Shown one piece after another: positions 1-10,305 of a stretch of DNA of 64,000 nt (the first letter of the stretch is position 1; every line of letters starts with the position of its first letter). Below the pieces are notes generated by a model. It saw nothing but the letters and a program-made list of their open reading frames with translations. It was not told the origin of the DNA and did not search any database. Source of the stretch: Prolixibacteraceae bacterium (GTDB lineage Bacteria > Bacteroidota > Bacteroidia > Bacteroidales > Prolixibacteraceae); the NCBI GenBank assembly GCA_028683385.1, contig JAQUIJ010000002.1, positions 467,233 through 531,232 of the forward strand. Reading direction: 5' to 3'. Both the position numbers and the translations under genes were made by a program.

Positions 1-532
1 AATCAAAGTGATAATAGTTTTCGAGCAAATCTTTGTGTGCCTGAACCCTAGCTGTATATTTTTCAGTGAAGTTTTCGAACAAATCTCCGACACGTAATCC
101 GTCACGACCAATTTTGTCGCGGTAAGTTGGCCCAATTCCTTTTAGCGTTGAACCGATTTTGGTGGCGCCTTTGGCTTCTTCCGAGGCTGCGTCAAGTAAC
201 CGATGGGTTGGAAGAATTAGATGAGCTTTTTTCGATATATAAAGTGTTTTGTGAAGATCGACATTGTGTTTGCTGATCGATTCAATTTCCTTTTCAAAAG
301 TGATCGGATCAATTACAACACCGTTGCCAATTACATTGAGTTTGTTTTCACGAAATATTCCGGAAGGAATAGTGTGTAAAACTTGTTTGAAATTATTGAT
401 CTCCAATGTGTGACCTGCATTTGGCCCGCCCTGAAATCTGGAAATAATATCATATTTAGGGGTTAAAACATCAACAATTTTCCCTTTGCCTTCGTCGCCC
501 CACTGGAGGCCTAACAATACATCTACTTTCAT
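1..532 (-). CDS. purA: Adenylosuccinate synthetase, N-terminal part (cut by window edge)
   Basis: PurA joins IMP and aspartate using GTP, the first committed step from IMP to AMP, in the cytoplasm. Only the first 177 codons are present; the gene runs off the left edge. The start codon is at 530-532 on the minus strand and the protein opens MKVDVLLGLQWGDEGKGK, the GTP-binding P-loop signature of the family (QWGDEGKGK), followed by GGPNAGHT and IGPTYRDK, both conserved around the IMP site. No frameshift is visible in the part seen. The next gene upstream is a Fur-type regulator; the 203 bp between them is AT-rich with no clear -7 box that I can see. Confidence 0.95.
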   Translation of the reverse strand, partial: MKVDVLLGLQWGDEGKGKIVDVLTPKYDIISRFQGGPNAGHTLEINNFKQVLHTIPSGIFRENKLNVIGNGVVIDPITFEKEIESISKHNVDLHKTLYISKKAHLILPTHRLLDAASEEAKGATKIGSTLKGIGPTYRDKIGRDGLRVGDLFENFTEKYTARVQAHKDLLENYYHFD

Positions 533-735
533 CTTCAAAATATTTAAGATCTGTTTAAACACGATAATCCGCGAAAACTGAATTTTGTGTTTTCAATTTT
601 CACGGAAATAATGGTCTTATTTGAGCGATAAAATTACAATTTATTTACTGAAGTAAGTTTAAAATAAACACTTAAAAGAAGCCGATTATTAATTTGTTCT
701 TTTTCTATTAATGAATTGTCGGGAAGTATTTGTTT

Positions 736-1176
736 TTACTTGCTGACGAATTGTCCATAGATGTAAAGTGTATGGTGGGATAATTTAAAATCGTTTTTCT
801 GGCAGATGTCTTCAATAATTTCCTTGAGTCGCGGGTCGTAGAATTCATTCAGAGAACCATTACGGAGATCAATTAAGTGGTCGTGTTGAGGAATGGCAAA
901 AGCTTTTTCGAATTGCGCCAGATTTTTTCCAAACTGATGCCTGATGATAAGTTTGCAATCGAGCAGTAAATCCATTGTGTTGTATAAGGTAGCCCGGCTT
1001 ACCCTATAGTTCTTGTTTTTCATCGAAATGTACAACGACTCAATGTCGAAATGCCCTTCTCTCGAATATATTTCTTCCAGAATTGCAAACCGTTCAGGAG
1101 TTTTACGGTGTTCATTTTCTTCAAGATAATCGATAAACATGCGCTTGACCGCTTCTTTTGTTTTTTGGTTATTCAT
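736..1176 (-). CDS. Fur-family transcriptional regulator lacking the zinc-site cysteines
   Basis: This 146-residue protein has the Fur layout: an N-terminal winged helix with the family signature [14 protein letters not shown] (about 24-37) and the recognition-helix region [15 protein letters not shown] (57-71), then a short dimerisation domain. Fur proteins sense metal or peroxide and repress by binding DNA. The usual HxHLxCxxCG motif reads [10 protein letters not shown] here, so both cysteines are replaced, and the second C-terminal CxxC is also missing (the protein ends YIYGQFVSK). There is no cysteine pair for a structural zinc. It lies 67 bp downstream of rel on the same strand and could be cotranscribed with it. 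Its target and ligand cannot be told from the sequence. Confidence 0.85.
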   Translation of the reverse strand: MNNQKTKEAVKRMFIDYLEENEHRKTPERFAILEEIYSREGHFDIESLYISMKNKNYRVSRATLYNTMDLLLDCKLIIRHQFGKNLAQFEKAFAIPQHDHLIDLRNGSLNEFYDPRLKEIIEDICQKNDFKLSHHTLYIYGQFVSK

Positions 1177-1243
1177 ATTTAAACCAATTAAGAATAAGGA
1201 TCAAAAATAGCACTTTTTTAGAACTTTATGCGAAGCTGGTTAT

Positions 1244-3463
1244 TTATTGCTGAATTTTTTCAATTCGTTCAACCGTGTCCATCCCCTTGATTTTCATTAA
1301 TCGGGATATCAGTTCATTTAAATCCTGAACACTATGAATATAGAGGTACAAATCACCTTCAAAAATACCATCGTGGGTATCAAAATGAACTGTGCGCATG
1401 TTGATGTCGCTTTGCTTTGAAATGATGGTGGTTATTTCATTGACAACACCCACGCGATCGAATCCGCTAAGTTTAATCCGTGATAGATATGATAGTTTTT
1501 TGAATTTGGTCCATTCAGCCGTAATGATGCTATCTCCCTGTTGAGACATGATTTTGAGAGCTTCGGGGCAATTTCTTTTATGAATAATGATGTGTTCATC
1601 ATCTGAAACGTACCCGACAACATCGTCACCCGGAATTGGATTGCAACATTTGGCCAGCGTATAGTTGAGTTCTTCCGGATCTTCTTTCAGGATAAAGGGT
1701 GCCTTTTTGTTGATTTTGCCAGTTGACGTGGGTTCCTCTTTTTTGGTAGAGAATGATAATTTCCAGAATTTTGCGAGTTTATTCTCTCTTCGTGTTTGCA
1801 ATACTTCGTCGAGGTTGTCGAGTTCCAAAAAACCCATTCCAACTTGCGCATACAACTGCTCTTTGTTGGTCAGGCTGTAATATGCGCTCAGTTTTTTTAG
1901 GGTATCAGATGAAGGTTGAATTTTATATTTGGCCAATTGATCCTCAATGATTTTACGCCCTTGTTCGATGTGCTTTTTCCGGTCGAGCTTGAATGATTGT
2001 TTTACTTTTGTTTTTGCTTTGGCAGTAATTATAAAATTGAGCCAGCTAAGTTGCGGCGTTTGTGTTTTTGAAGAAAGAATTTCAACCTGATCGCCACTTT
2101 GAAGGGCATGGGAAACAGGAACAAGTTTGTGGTTAATTTTTGCTCCAATGCAATGATTTCCAAGTTCTGTATGTATTTCGTAGGCAAAATCGATAATGGT
2201 GGCATTCTTGGGTAGGTTCACCATTCGGCCTTTGGGTGTGAAGACAATAATTTCGGAAGAAAAAAGGTTCATTTTAAATTCATCCAGAAATTCAAGAGCA
2301 TCCGATTCCGGATTCTGGAGCATATCCTTAATCTTCTGCAACCATCGGTCTAATTCGTTTTCAACGTCATTAATATTCTTGTATTTGTAATGGGCAGCAA
2401 ATCCTCGTTCGGCAATTTCGTCCATTCGTTGTGTTCGAATCTGGATTTCAACCCATTTGCCCTGGGGCCCCATTACGGTAACGTGCAGAGCTTCATAGCC
2501 ATTTGCCTTTGGGATCGTTATCCAATCACGGATGCGGTCAGGCTTCGGTTTGTATATGTCGGTTACCAGCGACAAAATATCGAAGCACTGTCGCTTTTCA
2601 GAAACATTGCTCTTGGGATTGAAGACAATTCGAACAGCCAATAAATCATAAACTTCATCAAACGAAACCCCTTTTGTTTGCATTTTATTCCAGATGGAGT
2701 AGGTTGATTTCAGTCTTTCTGTAATATTGAAATCAACTCCTTCCCGTTTCAGTTGCTCGTCAATTGGCCTGATAAATTCGGTTACCAGGTAATCTCTTTT
2801 TTCACGCTGGTTTTGAAGCCTGAACTGAATTTGGTTATAGGCGTCAGGGTGTTTGTATTTCAGGCTTAAATCTTCCAGTTCTGATTTGATAGCATATAAC
2901 CCCAATCGATGGGCGAGGGGAGCGAATATGTAAAGGGTTTCGGCAGCAATTTTTAGTTGTTTGTTCGGAGCCATCGAATCTAGTGTTCGCATATTGTGCA
3001 GTCGATCAGCAAGTTTTATTAGGATAACCCGAACATCATCAGAAAGGGTCATCAGCATTTTCCGGAAGTTGTTGGCTTGCTTGGAGTCGTGCTGTGGTGT
3101 AAACTCGTCGGTGAGTTTTGTCAAACCATCAACAATTGAAGCTACTTTTTCACCAAACAGGTTACTGATGTCTTCTAGCGTAAAATCAGTGTCTTCAACA
3201 ACATCATGGCACAAGGCAGCAATGATTGATGTAGCGCTTAGCCCGATTTCTTCAACTACAATTTTAGCAACTGCCAGTGGATGAATGATGTATGGTTCTC
3301 CTGATTTCCGTTTTACCCCGGCATGTGCATTGTTCGCGAATTCAAATGCTTTTTGTATACGAACCTTTCCTTCGTCCGAAACTTTGCGATCGCAAGCCTT
3401 CATCAAGTCATCAAAATAATCCTGAATTAATCGCTCTTCCGCTTTTGTCTGAAGTTTTGTCAT
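1244..3463 (-). CDS. Bifunctional (p)ppGpp synthetase/hydrolase, Rel/SpoT family
   Basis: A 739-residue stringent-response enzyme that makes (p)ppGpp from GTP/GDP and ATP and hydrolyses it to pyrophosphate. Domains in order: HD hydrolase (about 30-180) with HDVVEDTDFT, the intact catalytic HD pair; synthetase (about 235-370) with DLLAVRI, GYEALH and VEIQIRT, in which the catalytic Glu is kept; TGS (about 400-460); a conserved cysteine pair in AKCCNPIPGD; and a C-terminal ACT domain (about 660-739). Both catalytic halves look intact, so it is probably the sole long Rel of this organism (inference). The neighbouring Fur-type regulator and purA share its strand, linking purine supply and the alarmone in one neighbourhood. 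Confidence 0.95.
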   Translation of the reverse strand: MTKLQTKAEERLIQDYFDDLMKACDRKVSDEGKVRIQKAFEFANNAHAGVKRKSGEPYIIHPLAVAKIVVEEIGLSATSIIAALCHDVVEDTDFTLEDISNLFGEKVASIVDGLTKLTDEFTPQHDSKQANNFRKMLMTLSDDVRVILIKLADRLHNMRTLDSMAPNKQLKIAAETLYIFAPLAHRLGLYAIKSELEDLSLKYKHPDAYNQIQFRLQNQREKRDYLVTEFIRPIDEQLKREGVDFNITERLKSTYSIWNKMQTKGVSFDEVYDLLAVRIVFNPKSNVSEKRQCFDILSLVTDIYKPKPDRIRDWITIPKANGYEALHVTVMGPQGKWVEIQIRTQRMDEIAERGFAAHYKYKNINDVENELDRWLQKIKDMLQNPESDALEFLDEFKMNLFSSEIIVFTPKGRMVNLPKNATIIDFAYEIHTELGNHCIGAKINHKLVPVSHALQSGDQVEILSSKTQTPQLSWLNFIITAKAKTKVKQSFKLDRKKHIEQGRKIIEDQLAKYKIQPSSDTLKKLSAYYSLTNKEQLYAQVGMGFLELDNLDEVLQTRRENKLAKFWKLSFSTKKEEPTSTGKINKKAPFILKEDPEELNYTLAKCCNPIPGDDVVGYVSDDEHIIIHKRNCPEALKIMSQQGDSIITAEWTKFKKLSYLSRIKLSGFDRVGVVNEITTIISKQSDINMRTVHFDTHDGIFEGDLYLYIHSVQDLNELISRLMKIKGMDTVERIEKIQQ

Positions 3464-3746
3464 TTATGATTCCTTCTGTGCTCTGTCTAAATTAATGCTA
3501 AATAGTAAAGATATATTTTTTCCGAAAATATAGATGGTTAAGAATCCATATTCAAGTTTATAAGAACAAATATTTAAAGTTTAGGTTGATTTTAACTATT
3601 GAGGTGCGTTGAGTTTTATCTAATCAATTGCCTGAGTTGATAAAGTAAGTGGCCAGATGAATGCCAATTCAGAAACAATGCCTTATCCATCGAGGGTAAG
3701 AATTGCTCCAAATTATTGCGTGTATAAGGAATAATCATTGAATCCG

Positions 3747-4994
3747 TTATTCGAAACGAAGACTTTCTATTGGGTCAAGTTTTGAGGCTTTCTGAGCGGG
3801 ATAATATCCGGAAATTACACCAACGAAGAAACATAAAATTACACCAACAAGGATCCAGACCCAAGGAATGAAGAATGGCGTGCCGATCATCATGGCAACG
3901 CCGTTTCCAGCCAATATTCCCAGAATGATACCTACAATTCCTCCAATCTGTCCGATAACAACCGATTCAATTAAAAATTGCTGCTTCACAATTTTCGATG
4001 TTGCACCAATTGCTTTGCGGATGCCAATTTCACGAGTTCGTTCGGTAACTGAAACGAGCATGATATTCATAAGCCCAACGGCAGCACCGAATAGTGTAAT
4101 AAGACCGATGATGGTAGCAACGAGGGTTATGTTCTTTATGTTCTTAAGAAGTATATTGACCAGATTATCACTTTTTTCGATGTTGAAATCACTTTCGTCG
4201 GCAGGATTAAGGTTTCTGATCACCCTGAATATTCCTTCAGCTTCTCCAGTTGCAGGATCAACCATCTCATTATTGCTTACCTTAATTTGGATCGAAAAAT
4301 TCATTTGCGGACGTGAAAAATAACTCCTTACATTGGTAAACGGAAGTAAACACATTTGATCTCCACCCGATCCAAATCCTTGTCCCTTCGATGCAAGAAC
4401 CCCAATTACCCGATATTTTCCACCTCCAATACTTATTGTTTTTTGCAGCGGGTTTTCGCCTTTTTTGAATAACTTCTTAATTATTCCATCACCAATGATT
4501 ACTACATTCCTTCCTGAATTAATTTCTTCTTCAGTAAAATTACGTCCGGTTTTAATTTCATTTCCTGATGTAAACAGGTAATTTTCATCAACACCCTGCA
4601 CCGATACATTAGGATTTGTTTTCTCCGACTCATATTTTATGGTTGCGGTTCCAGTGGCATTGGTCGAAATAGAAACTGACGCAGGGAAAACAAACTTTTC
4701 TTTGAACTCCTTTGCCTGATAATAGCTTATAAAAGAATAATTTCTGGTACGATAGCGTTTGTCTCCAACCTGAATACGCATTCCTCTTGAATTGATCGTG
4801 AACGTATTTGCGCCCATAAACGTAAATTCCTTTGTTATCGAATTTTTTATCGAATCAATAGCTGTAAGAATCCCCACCAATGCTGTAATTCCTACAGCAA
4901 TTATACATACAGTCAGTATTGTCCTAAGCAGATTACCGCGGATGGATTGTAGTGCTATATTCAGGTTTTCAAAAAAGAGTGTTCCTAATCTCAT
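3747..4994 (-). CDS. ABC transporter permease, MacB/FtsX type
   Basis: This 415-residue inner-membrane protein has the MacB layout: one N-terminal membrane helix (about 20-45, [19 protein letters not shown]), a large periplasmic MacB core domain (about 50-270) and three C-terminal helices of the FtsX domain. The cytoplasmic coupling segment [16 protein letters not shown] (about 315-330) is diagnostic. Such permeases pair with an ATPase and often an adaptor to move lipoproteins, peptides or signals; no ATPase or adaptor gene is in the window, so the partner must be encoded elsewhere. The substrate is unknown. The gene is followed by a 283 bp spacer before rel in which I see no clear feature. 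Confidence 0.9.
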   Translation of the reverse strand: MRLGTLFFENLNIALQSIRGNLLRTILTVCIIAVGITALVGILTAIDSIKNSITKEFTFMGANTFTINSRGMRIQVGDKRYRTRNYSFISYYQAKEFKEKFVFPASVSISTNATGTATIKYESEKTNPNVSVQGVDENYLFTSGNEIKTGRNFTEEEINSGRNVVIIGDGIIKKLFKKGENPLQKTISIGGGKYRVIGVLASKGQGFGSGGDQMCLLPFTNVRSYFSRPQMNFSIQIKVSNNEMVDPATGEAEGIFRVIRNLNPADESDFNIEKSDNLVNILLKNIKNITLVATIIGLITLFGAAVGLMNIMLVSVTERTREIGIRKAIGATSKIVKQQFLIESVVIGQIGGIVGIILGILAGNGVAMMIGTPFFIPWVWILVGVILCFFVGVISGYYPAQKASKLDPIESLRFE

Positions 4995-5344
4995 CGGTTA
5001 TAAATTATGGGACTTCTAATAGGTCATACAAGTTTAAAAATAATTACATAAATTCTGTACTTGTGCAGGTGGTATAATAAATGTTGGTTCGGAAATCTTA
5101 AAGGATGTTTTAACGACCAATTGGAACATATATTCGATTTTTCAAGAAACAGATTTTTTGTGATTTTTCACATTGCTTTATAACTTCCAGATATGCAGGT
5201 TGATATAAGTGCTTTGATTGAAAATTAATCTTTTTTAACATTTATGAACTAACTTTTTGTTTTGCATTTCTGTATAGGAGTTACAATTTGAACTTAATTT
5301 GAAATGAATATTAAGAATAATCAATCACAAATAATTCTTGATTT
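4995..5344. other. Divergent intergenic region, no clear feature
   Basis: This 350 bp AT-rich spacer separates the minus-strand permease from the plus-strand pRiA4b-like gene, so it should hold promoters in both directions. I found no TAnnTTTG box with a matching TTG on either strand and no strong hairpin or small reading frame. Confidence 0.5.
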
Positions 5345-5857
5345 ATGATTTGTATTTTCGAAATTTCATCTTTAGAGGATCCTAATTTTAAACGATTGAT
5401 TCATGTTGGATCCGAAAATACCTTTGAAGACCTGCATCGGACAATACAAAACACTTCTTATTTCGATACTTCTCAGTTGGCTTCTTTTTTTATAACGGAC
5501 GATCATTGGAAACGACAGGTTGAGATCAGTCCTCTTGATTCAGGTAAAAAGAGTATGAAAGTACTTAGTATGCGAAATACAAAATTAAATGAATACATAT
5601 CGGAAATCGGGCAAAAGTTAGTTTACGTCTTTGATTTCTTTAATGACCGTTTTTTATACATAGAATTAAAGGAGAAACTTATGAAAACTGATTTAAAAGA
5701 ACCATTTGTTGCTTATGAGAAAGGCAATGCGCCAAGTCAATTTTTGATTAATGATCTGGAAAGTCCTGGAGTCGAGATGATGGAGAAGGACGAATCTTAT
5801 AAGAGTTTTGGGGATCTGGAAGACTATTATGAGATTTTCGGGGAAATGGATGCATAA
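5345..5857 (+). CDS. pRiA4b ORF-3-like protein
   Basis: This 170-residue protein resembles the plasmid pRiA4b ORF-3 family (also annotated IS1096 passenger TnpR-like). Visible hallmarks are the N-terminal strand-helix block with TFEDLHRTIQ (about 27-36), the central YVFDFFNDRFLYIEL (about 97-111) and an acidic C-terminus with SFGDLEDYYEIFGEMD. No transmembrane segment or signal peptide is present. The family is common in Bacteroidota as a single-copy gene with no established function, and nothing transposon-like surrounds it here, so the IS-derived name should not be read as evidence of mobility. It ends just before a strong terminator and is probably a single-gene unit upstream of miaA. Confidence 0.7.
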   Translation: MICIFEISSLEDPNFKRLIHVGSENTFEDLHRTIQNTSYFDTSQLASFFITDDHWKRQVEISPLDSGKKSMKVLSMRNTKLNEYISEIGQKLVYVFDFFNDRFLYIELKEKLMKTDLKEPFVAYEKGNAPSQFLINDLESPGVEMMEKDESYKSFGDLEDYYEIFGEMDA

Positions 5858-5862
5858 CAAAT

Positions 5863-5890
5863 GGGGACTTTATGGTCCCCTTCTTTTTTT
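5863..5890 (+). terminator. Rho-independent terminator
   Basis: GGGGAC (5863-5868) and GTCCCC (5875-5880) form a 6 bp GC-only stem with a 6-nt loop, followed at once by TTCTTTTTTT. It lies 6 nt after the stop of the pRiA4b-like gene. Confidence 0.85.
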
Positions 5891-5901
5891 GTATTAATCC
5901 C

Positions 5902-5909
5902 TATCTTTG
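5902..5909 (+). promoter_or_regulatory. -7 promoter element for miaA operon
   Basis: TATCTTTG fits the Bacteroidota TAnnTTTG box. It lies 21 bp before the miaA ATG at 5931 and overlaps the upstream TTG codon at 5907 that would otherwise extend the gene, which supports the ATG start. I see no clear TTG (-33) at the usual distance. Confidence 0.5.
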
Positions 5910-5930
5910 TTGCTCAACCAATTGATCAGG

Positions 5931-6839
5931 ATGGATACATTAATTATAGTTTTGGGACCTACAGGAGTTGGAAAATCAGATATTAGTATTCAATTAGCCA
6001 AACATTATCATTCGGAAATTGTATCAGCCGATTCGCGGCAATTTTTCCGGGAACTTTCCATTGGCACGGCGGTTCCTTCTACCGATGATTTGAAAATGGT
6101 ACCGCATCATTTCATCCAGACCAAATCAATCCACGATTATTACAATGTAAGTGAGTACGAAGTTGAAGCGTTGCAGCTTATTGGTGAGCTTTTTACCAGA
6201 ATGAATCCTATCGTGCTTACTGGTGGTTCAATGTTGTACGTCGATACTATTTGCAACGGGATTGATGATATTCCTACCGTTGATCCTGAAATCAGGGATG
6301 AAGTAATCGGATGGTATGAGAAAAATGGGATTGAAGCTTTGCGACAAAGGTTACTTGAAGTTGATCCTGAATATTATCAGATTGTCGATCTGAATAACCC
6401 GAAGCGAATGCTCCATGCAGTTGAAATTCATCAAATGACCCGATTGCCGTTTACCTCCTTCCGCAAAAAGATTGTCAAAGAAAGGCCATTTCGAATTATA
6501 AAAGTCGGAATTAATCAGGATCGGAAAATATTATACGACCGGATAAATCAACGTGTTTTGAGGATGATCGATGCTGGACTTCTGGAAGAAGCGAAGTCTG
6601 TTTATCCACACCGGAAGCTCAACTCATTGAACACGGTTGGATATAAAGAATTGTTCTCATTTTTTGATGGAGATTGTACATTCGCCGAGGCAATTGACTT
6701 GATTCAACGGAATACGCGCAAATATGCGAGGAAGCAATTGACCTGGTTTCGGCGCGATCAACAGATCGAGTGGTTTGAACCCAACCAGATTTCAGAAATA
6801 GTTGACTTTGTTGACCAAAGAATGAACCATAATGAATGA
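5931..6839 (+). CDS. miaA: tRNA dimethylallyltransferase
   Basis: MiaA transfers a dimethylallyl group to N6 of A37 in tRNAs that read UNN codons. The 302-residue protein starts MDTLIIVLGPTGVGKS, placing the Walker A loop at residues 9-16. It keeps SADSRQ (about 34-39), where the family's catalytic Asp and substrate contacts lie, and the C-terminal LTWFRRD motif that grips the tRNA. I chose ATG 5931 because the longer TTG start at 5907 falls inside the predicted -7 box. It overlaps the downstream Nudix gene by 8 nt, so the four genes miaA to gmhA are probably one operon. Confidence 0.95.
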   Translation: MDTLIIVLGPTGVGKSDISIQLAKHYHSEIVSADSRQFFRELSIGTAVPSTDDLKMVPHHFIQTKSIHDYYNVSEYEVEALQLIGELFTRMNPIVLTGGSMLYVDTICNGIDDIPTVDPEIRDEVIGWYEKNGIEALRQRLLEVDPEYYQIVDLNNPKRMLHAVEIHQMTRLPFTSFRKKIVKERPFRIIKVGINQDRKILYDRINQRVLRMIDAGLLEEAKSVYPHRKLNSLNTVGYKELFSFFDGDCTFAEAIDLIQRNTRKYARKQLTWFRRDQQIEWFEPNQISEIVDFVDQRMNHNE

Positions 6840-7302
6840 TCAGCTGCCCTCTCAATTTACAATTCGTGTTTATGTGCTGATTGTGAATGACAAAAAAGAA
6901 GTTCTCGTCACTGACGAATTCCAGCTGGACATGAAAATGACAAAATTTCCAGGAGGTGGAATGAATTTTGGCGAAGGACCTATTGATTGCCTGAAAAGGG
7001 AATTGCGTGAAGAGTGTAATCAGGAAATTGAAGATATTCAGCATTTTTACACTACCGATTTTTATCAGAAGGCCTTGTTTTGGGAAGGTTATCAACTGAT
7101 GAGTATTTATTATCTGGCGAAGATTAAAGATCCTGTAAAGTTTAAACTTTCAATTAACCCTTTTGATTTTCCGGATTTGGTGAATGGAAATCAGTCATTC
7201 CGATGGATTTCGGTTGAGAAAATTATTCCTGATGATTTTACTTTCCCAATTGATAAACATGTTGCACTTTTGTTAAAAGATTATTTGACAGGGAAATGTT
7301 AA
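6832..7302 (+). CDS. Nudix hydrolase
   Basis: A 156-residue Nudix-fold protein. The Nudix box GX5EX7REUXEEXGU is readable around residues 43-65 as GGGMNFGEGPIDCLKRELRE followed by ECNQEI: the catalytic Glu cluster RELREE is intact, but the terminal Gly of the box is replaced by Asn. Nudix enzymes cleave nucleoside diphosphates linked to another group; the sequence does not reveal the substrate. It overlaps miaA and the following glycosyltransferase by a few bases each, suggesting coupled translation. A role in nucleotide-sugar housekeeping is a guess from the context only. Confidence 0.85.
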   Translation: MNDQLPSQFTIRVYVLIVNDKKEVLVTDEFQLDMKMTKFPGGGMNFGEGPIDCLKRELREECNQEIEDIQHFYTTDFYQKALFWEGYQLMSIYYLAKIKDPVKFKLSINPFDFPDLVNGNQSFRWISVEKIIPDDFTFPIDKHVALLLKDYLTGKC

Positions 7303-8444
7303 AAACCATCAAGATTATTGGTCCTGCTTATCCTTATCGAGGAGGTATTGCAACTACGAACGAAAGGTTGGCGCAGGAATTTGCCTCAATGGGTTTTGAT
7401 GTCGGGATGGAGACTTTTATTCTTCAATATCCATCTTTCCTTTTTCCGGGGAAAACACAATATAACGACAAACCTGCTCCTGAAAACTTAAATATTAAGC
7501 GTACCATAAATTCAATTAATCCTTTAAACTGGCTAAAAGTTGGACGAAGGATTGCCCGTGAAAAACCCGATTTGGTCATTGTCCGTTACTGGTTGCCTTT
7601 TCTGGCTCCATGTCTTGGGGCAATTTCAGGTTTAATCCGGAAAAACAAACACACTATTATTATATGTCTTGCAGATAATGTTATTCCTCACGAACACCGT
7701 CCAGGAGATCGTTTGCTGACCAACTATTTTATGCAGCGAATTGATGGCTTGATTGCCATGTCGCAAAGTGTATTGAAAGACGGAAACTCCTTCCGTAAAA
7801 ATTTACCTCAGGGATTTTGCCCTCATCCAATTTTCGATAATTATGGCGAGAAGTTGTCGTTCGAACTGGCCAAACAAAAACTGAAATTGGATCCAAATGT
7901 CCGGTATCTGCTTTTCTTTGGATTCATTCGTGATTACAAAGGACTTGATCTGTTAATCAGCGCTTTTGCGGATGAGCGATTGCGTAAATTCCCGGTCAAG
8001 CTTTTGGTTGCTGGTGAGTATTATTCGAGTCCGGAGCCGTATCTCAAATTAATTAAGGACAATAATCTGGAAGATTTTATTGAGTTGAGAACTGATTTTA
8101 TTCCGGATGACGAGGTGAACCTTTATTTTAGTGCGGCAGACATGGTTGTTCAGCCCTATAAAAGTGCTACTCAAAGTGGCGTGACTCAAATCGGGTATCA
8201 CTTTAACAAACCTATGCTGGTAACCAATGTGGGTGGTTTGTCCGAGATTATTCCCGACGGAAAAATTGGATATGTGGTTGAACCGAATAATTTGGAGATC
8301 GCCAATGCCTTGGTCGATTTTTATGAAAACGATCGGATTGCCGAATTTGAAGCAAACATCATAGAAGAGAAAAAGAAATTTTCCTGGTCGAATATGGCAA
8401 ATGCCTTCTTGTCCGTTTACAATAAAATAAAGAATCCGGAATGA
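7296..8444 (+). CDS. Group 1 (GT4-like) glycosyltransferase
   Basis: This 382-residue protein has the two-domain GT-B form. The N-terminal half opens GPAYPYRGGIATTNERLAQE, typical of the acceptor domain, and the C-terminal half carries FGFIRDYKGLDLLISAF (about 205-221), VVQPYKSATQSGVTQIGYHF and VTNVGGLSEIIPDGKIGYVV, matching the nucleotide-sugar binding region of GT4 enzymes. It has no signal peptide and is likely cytoplasmic or membrane-peripheral. It overlaps the next gene, gmhA, by ATGA. A job in cell-surface glycan or lipopolysaccharide assembly is inferred from that pairing; donor and acceptor are unknown. Confidence 0.88.
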   Translation: MLKTIKIIGPAYPYRGGIATTNERLAQEFASMGFDVGMETFILQYPSFLFPGKTQYNDKPAPENLNIKRTINSINPLNWLKVGRRIAREKPDLVIVRYWLPFLAPCLGAISGLIRKNKHTIIICLADNVIPHEHRPGDRLLTNYFMQRIDGLIAMSQSVLKDGNSFRKNLPQGFCPHPIFDNYGEKLSFELAKQKLKLDPNVRYLLFFGFIRDYKGLDLLISAFADERLRKFPVKLLVAGEYYSSPEPYLKLIKDNNLEDFIELRTDFIPDDEVNLYFSAADMVVQPYKSATQSGVTQIGYHFNKPMLVTNVGGLSEIIPDGKIGYVVEPNNLEIANALVDFYENDRIAEFEANIIEEKKKFSWSNMANAFLSVYNKIKNPE

Positions 8445-9007
8445 TAATTAAACGCATCCAACAATCGATCGAGCTTAAGACAAAGATTCTTTCTGATGGG
8501 ATTTTAATTGAAAGAATCAGGGACGCATCAGAACTTATTATTAATGCATACCGATCAGGAAATAAAACCCTCTTTTGCGGAAATGGAGGAAGTGCCTCCG
8601 ATGCTCAGCACCTGGCAGCTGAATTATCCGGCAAATTTTACCTGGATCGTCTACCAATTCATGCCGATGTTTGTCATGGGAACAGTTCGTTTATGACGGC
8701 TGTTTCTAATGATTATGGTTTTGAAACCGCTTATGCAAGGTATATTCAGGCTGTTGGCAAAATGGGAGATGTATTAGTTGCCATTTCCACCTCAGGAAAT
8801 TCAGAAAATATCATTCAGGCTATTCATGAAGCTCGCAAAATTGGTTTTAAATGTATTTGTTTAACTGGAACATCAGGAGGCAGAATATCTGAATTGGCTG
8901 ATGTGTTGATCAATGTGCCGTCAACTGATACTCCCCGAATCCAGGAAGTCCAAATTTTAATCGGACATATTATTTGTGAATTGGTTGAAACTGAATTGTT
9001 CGGTTAG
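8441..9007 (+). CDS. gmhA: Sedoheptulose-7-phosphate isomerase
   Basis: GmhA converts sedoheptulose 7-phosphate to D-glycero-D-manno-heptose 7-phosphate, the first step to the heptose donors used in LPS core and surface glycans. The 188-residue SIS-domain protein shows GNGGSASDAQHLAAELSGKF (about 47-66), the active-site loop of GmhA rather than of sugar-amine SIS enzymes, and STSGNSENI (about 117-125) that binds phosphate. The C-terminal EVQILIGHIICELVE holds the other conserved active-site residues. Length is normal. It is the last gene of the miaA-Nudix-glycosyltransferase set and ends at a terminator. Confidence 0.9.
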   Translation: MIIKRIQQSIELKTKILSDGILIERIRDASELIINAYRSGNKTLFCGNGGSASDAQHLAAELSGKFYLDRLPIHADVCHGNSSFMTAVSNDYGFETAYARYIQAVGKMGDVLVAISTSGNSENIIQAIHEARKIGFKCICLTGTSGGRISELADVLINVPSTDTPRIQEVQILIGHIICELVETELFG

Positions 9008-9017
9008 TCCAAACAAA

Positions 9018-9043
9018 AAAGGCAGCTCTTTCGAACTGCCTTT
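9018..9043. terminator. Bidirectional terminator between gmhA and gapA
   Basis: AAAGGCAG (9018-9025) pairs with CTGCCTTT (9036-9043) around a 10-nt loop. There are A residues upstream (9011-9020) and T-rich sequence downstream, so it can end both gmhA and the convergent gapA. Confidence 0.75.
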
Positions 9044-9066
9044 GGTATTTTATCTGAAATTCAGAA

Positions 9067-10137
<1,071 letters not shown>

Positions 10138-10264
10138 TTAGGCCATACAAAATAACTACTTAAATTCAGAAACTTCAAATTTATTTCTGAAGATGACATT
10201 TTTTGTTGCAGAGTTTAATTTTTAGTTAATGTTGAGAATTGTCAAAAAGCCTTGTCGAATCGTC

Positions 10265-10305
10265 ATGCTAAACTTCCTGCCAGACGGCCGGCTGGGTTTA
10301 AGCAT
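10265..10305. repeat. GC-rich imperfect palindrome
   Basis: The outer arms ATGCTAAAC (10265-10273) and GTTTAAGCAT (10296-10305) pair with one bulge. Inside them CCAG (10280-10283) pairs with CTGG (10292-10295) around ACGGCCGG. The GC content stands out from its AT-rich surroundings. It resembles dispersed intergenic palindromes, but only one copy is in the window. Confidence 0.5.

Noticed and set aside
5345..5857. Transposon gene (because the family is also called IS1096 passenger)
   Set aside because: No inverted repeats or transposase are next to it and the family is widespread as a single chromosomal gene.
6619..7095. 158-codon minus-strand frame opposite miaA and the Nudix gene
   Set aside because: Both plus-strand genes are clear family members; this frame is their shadow.
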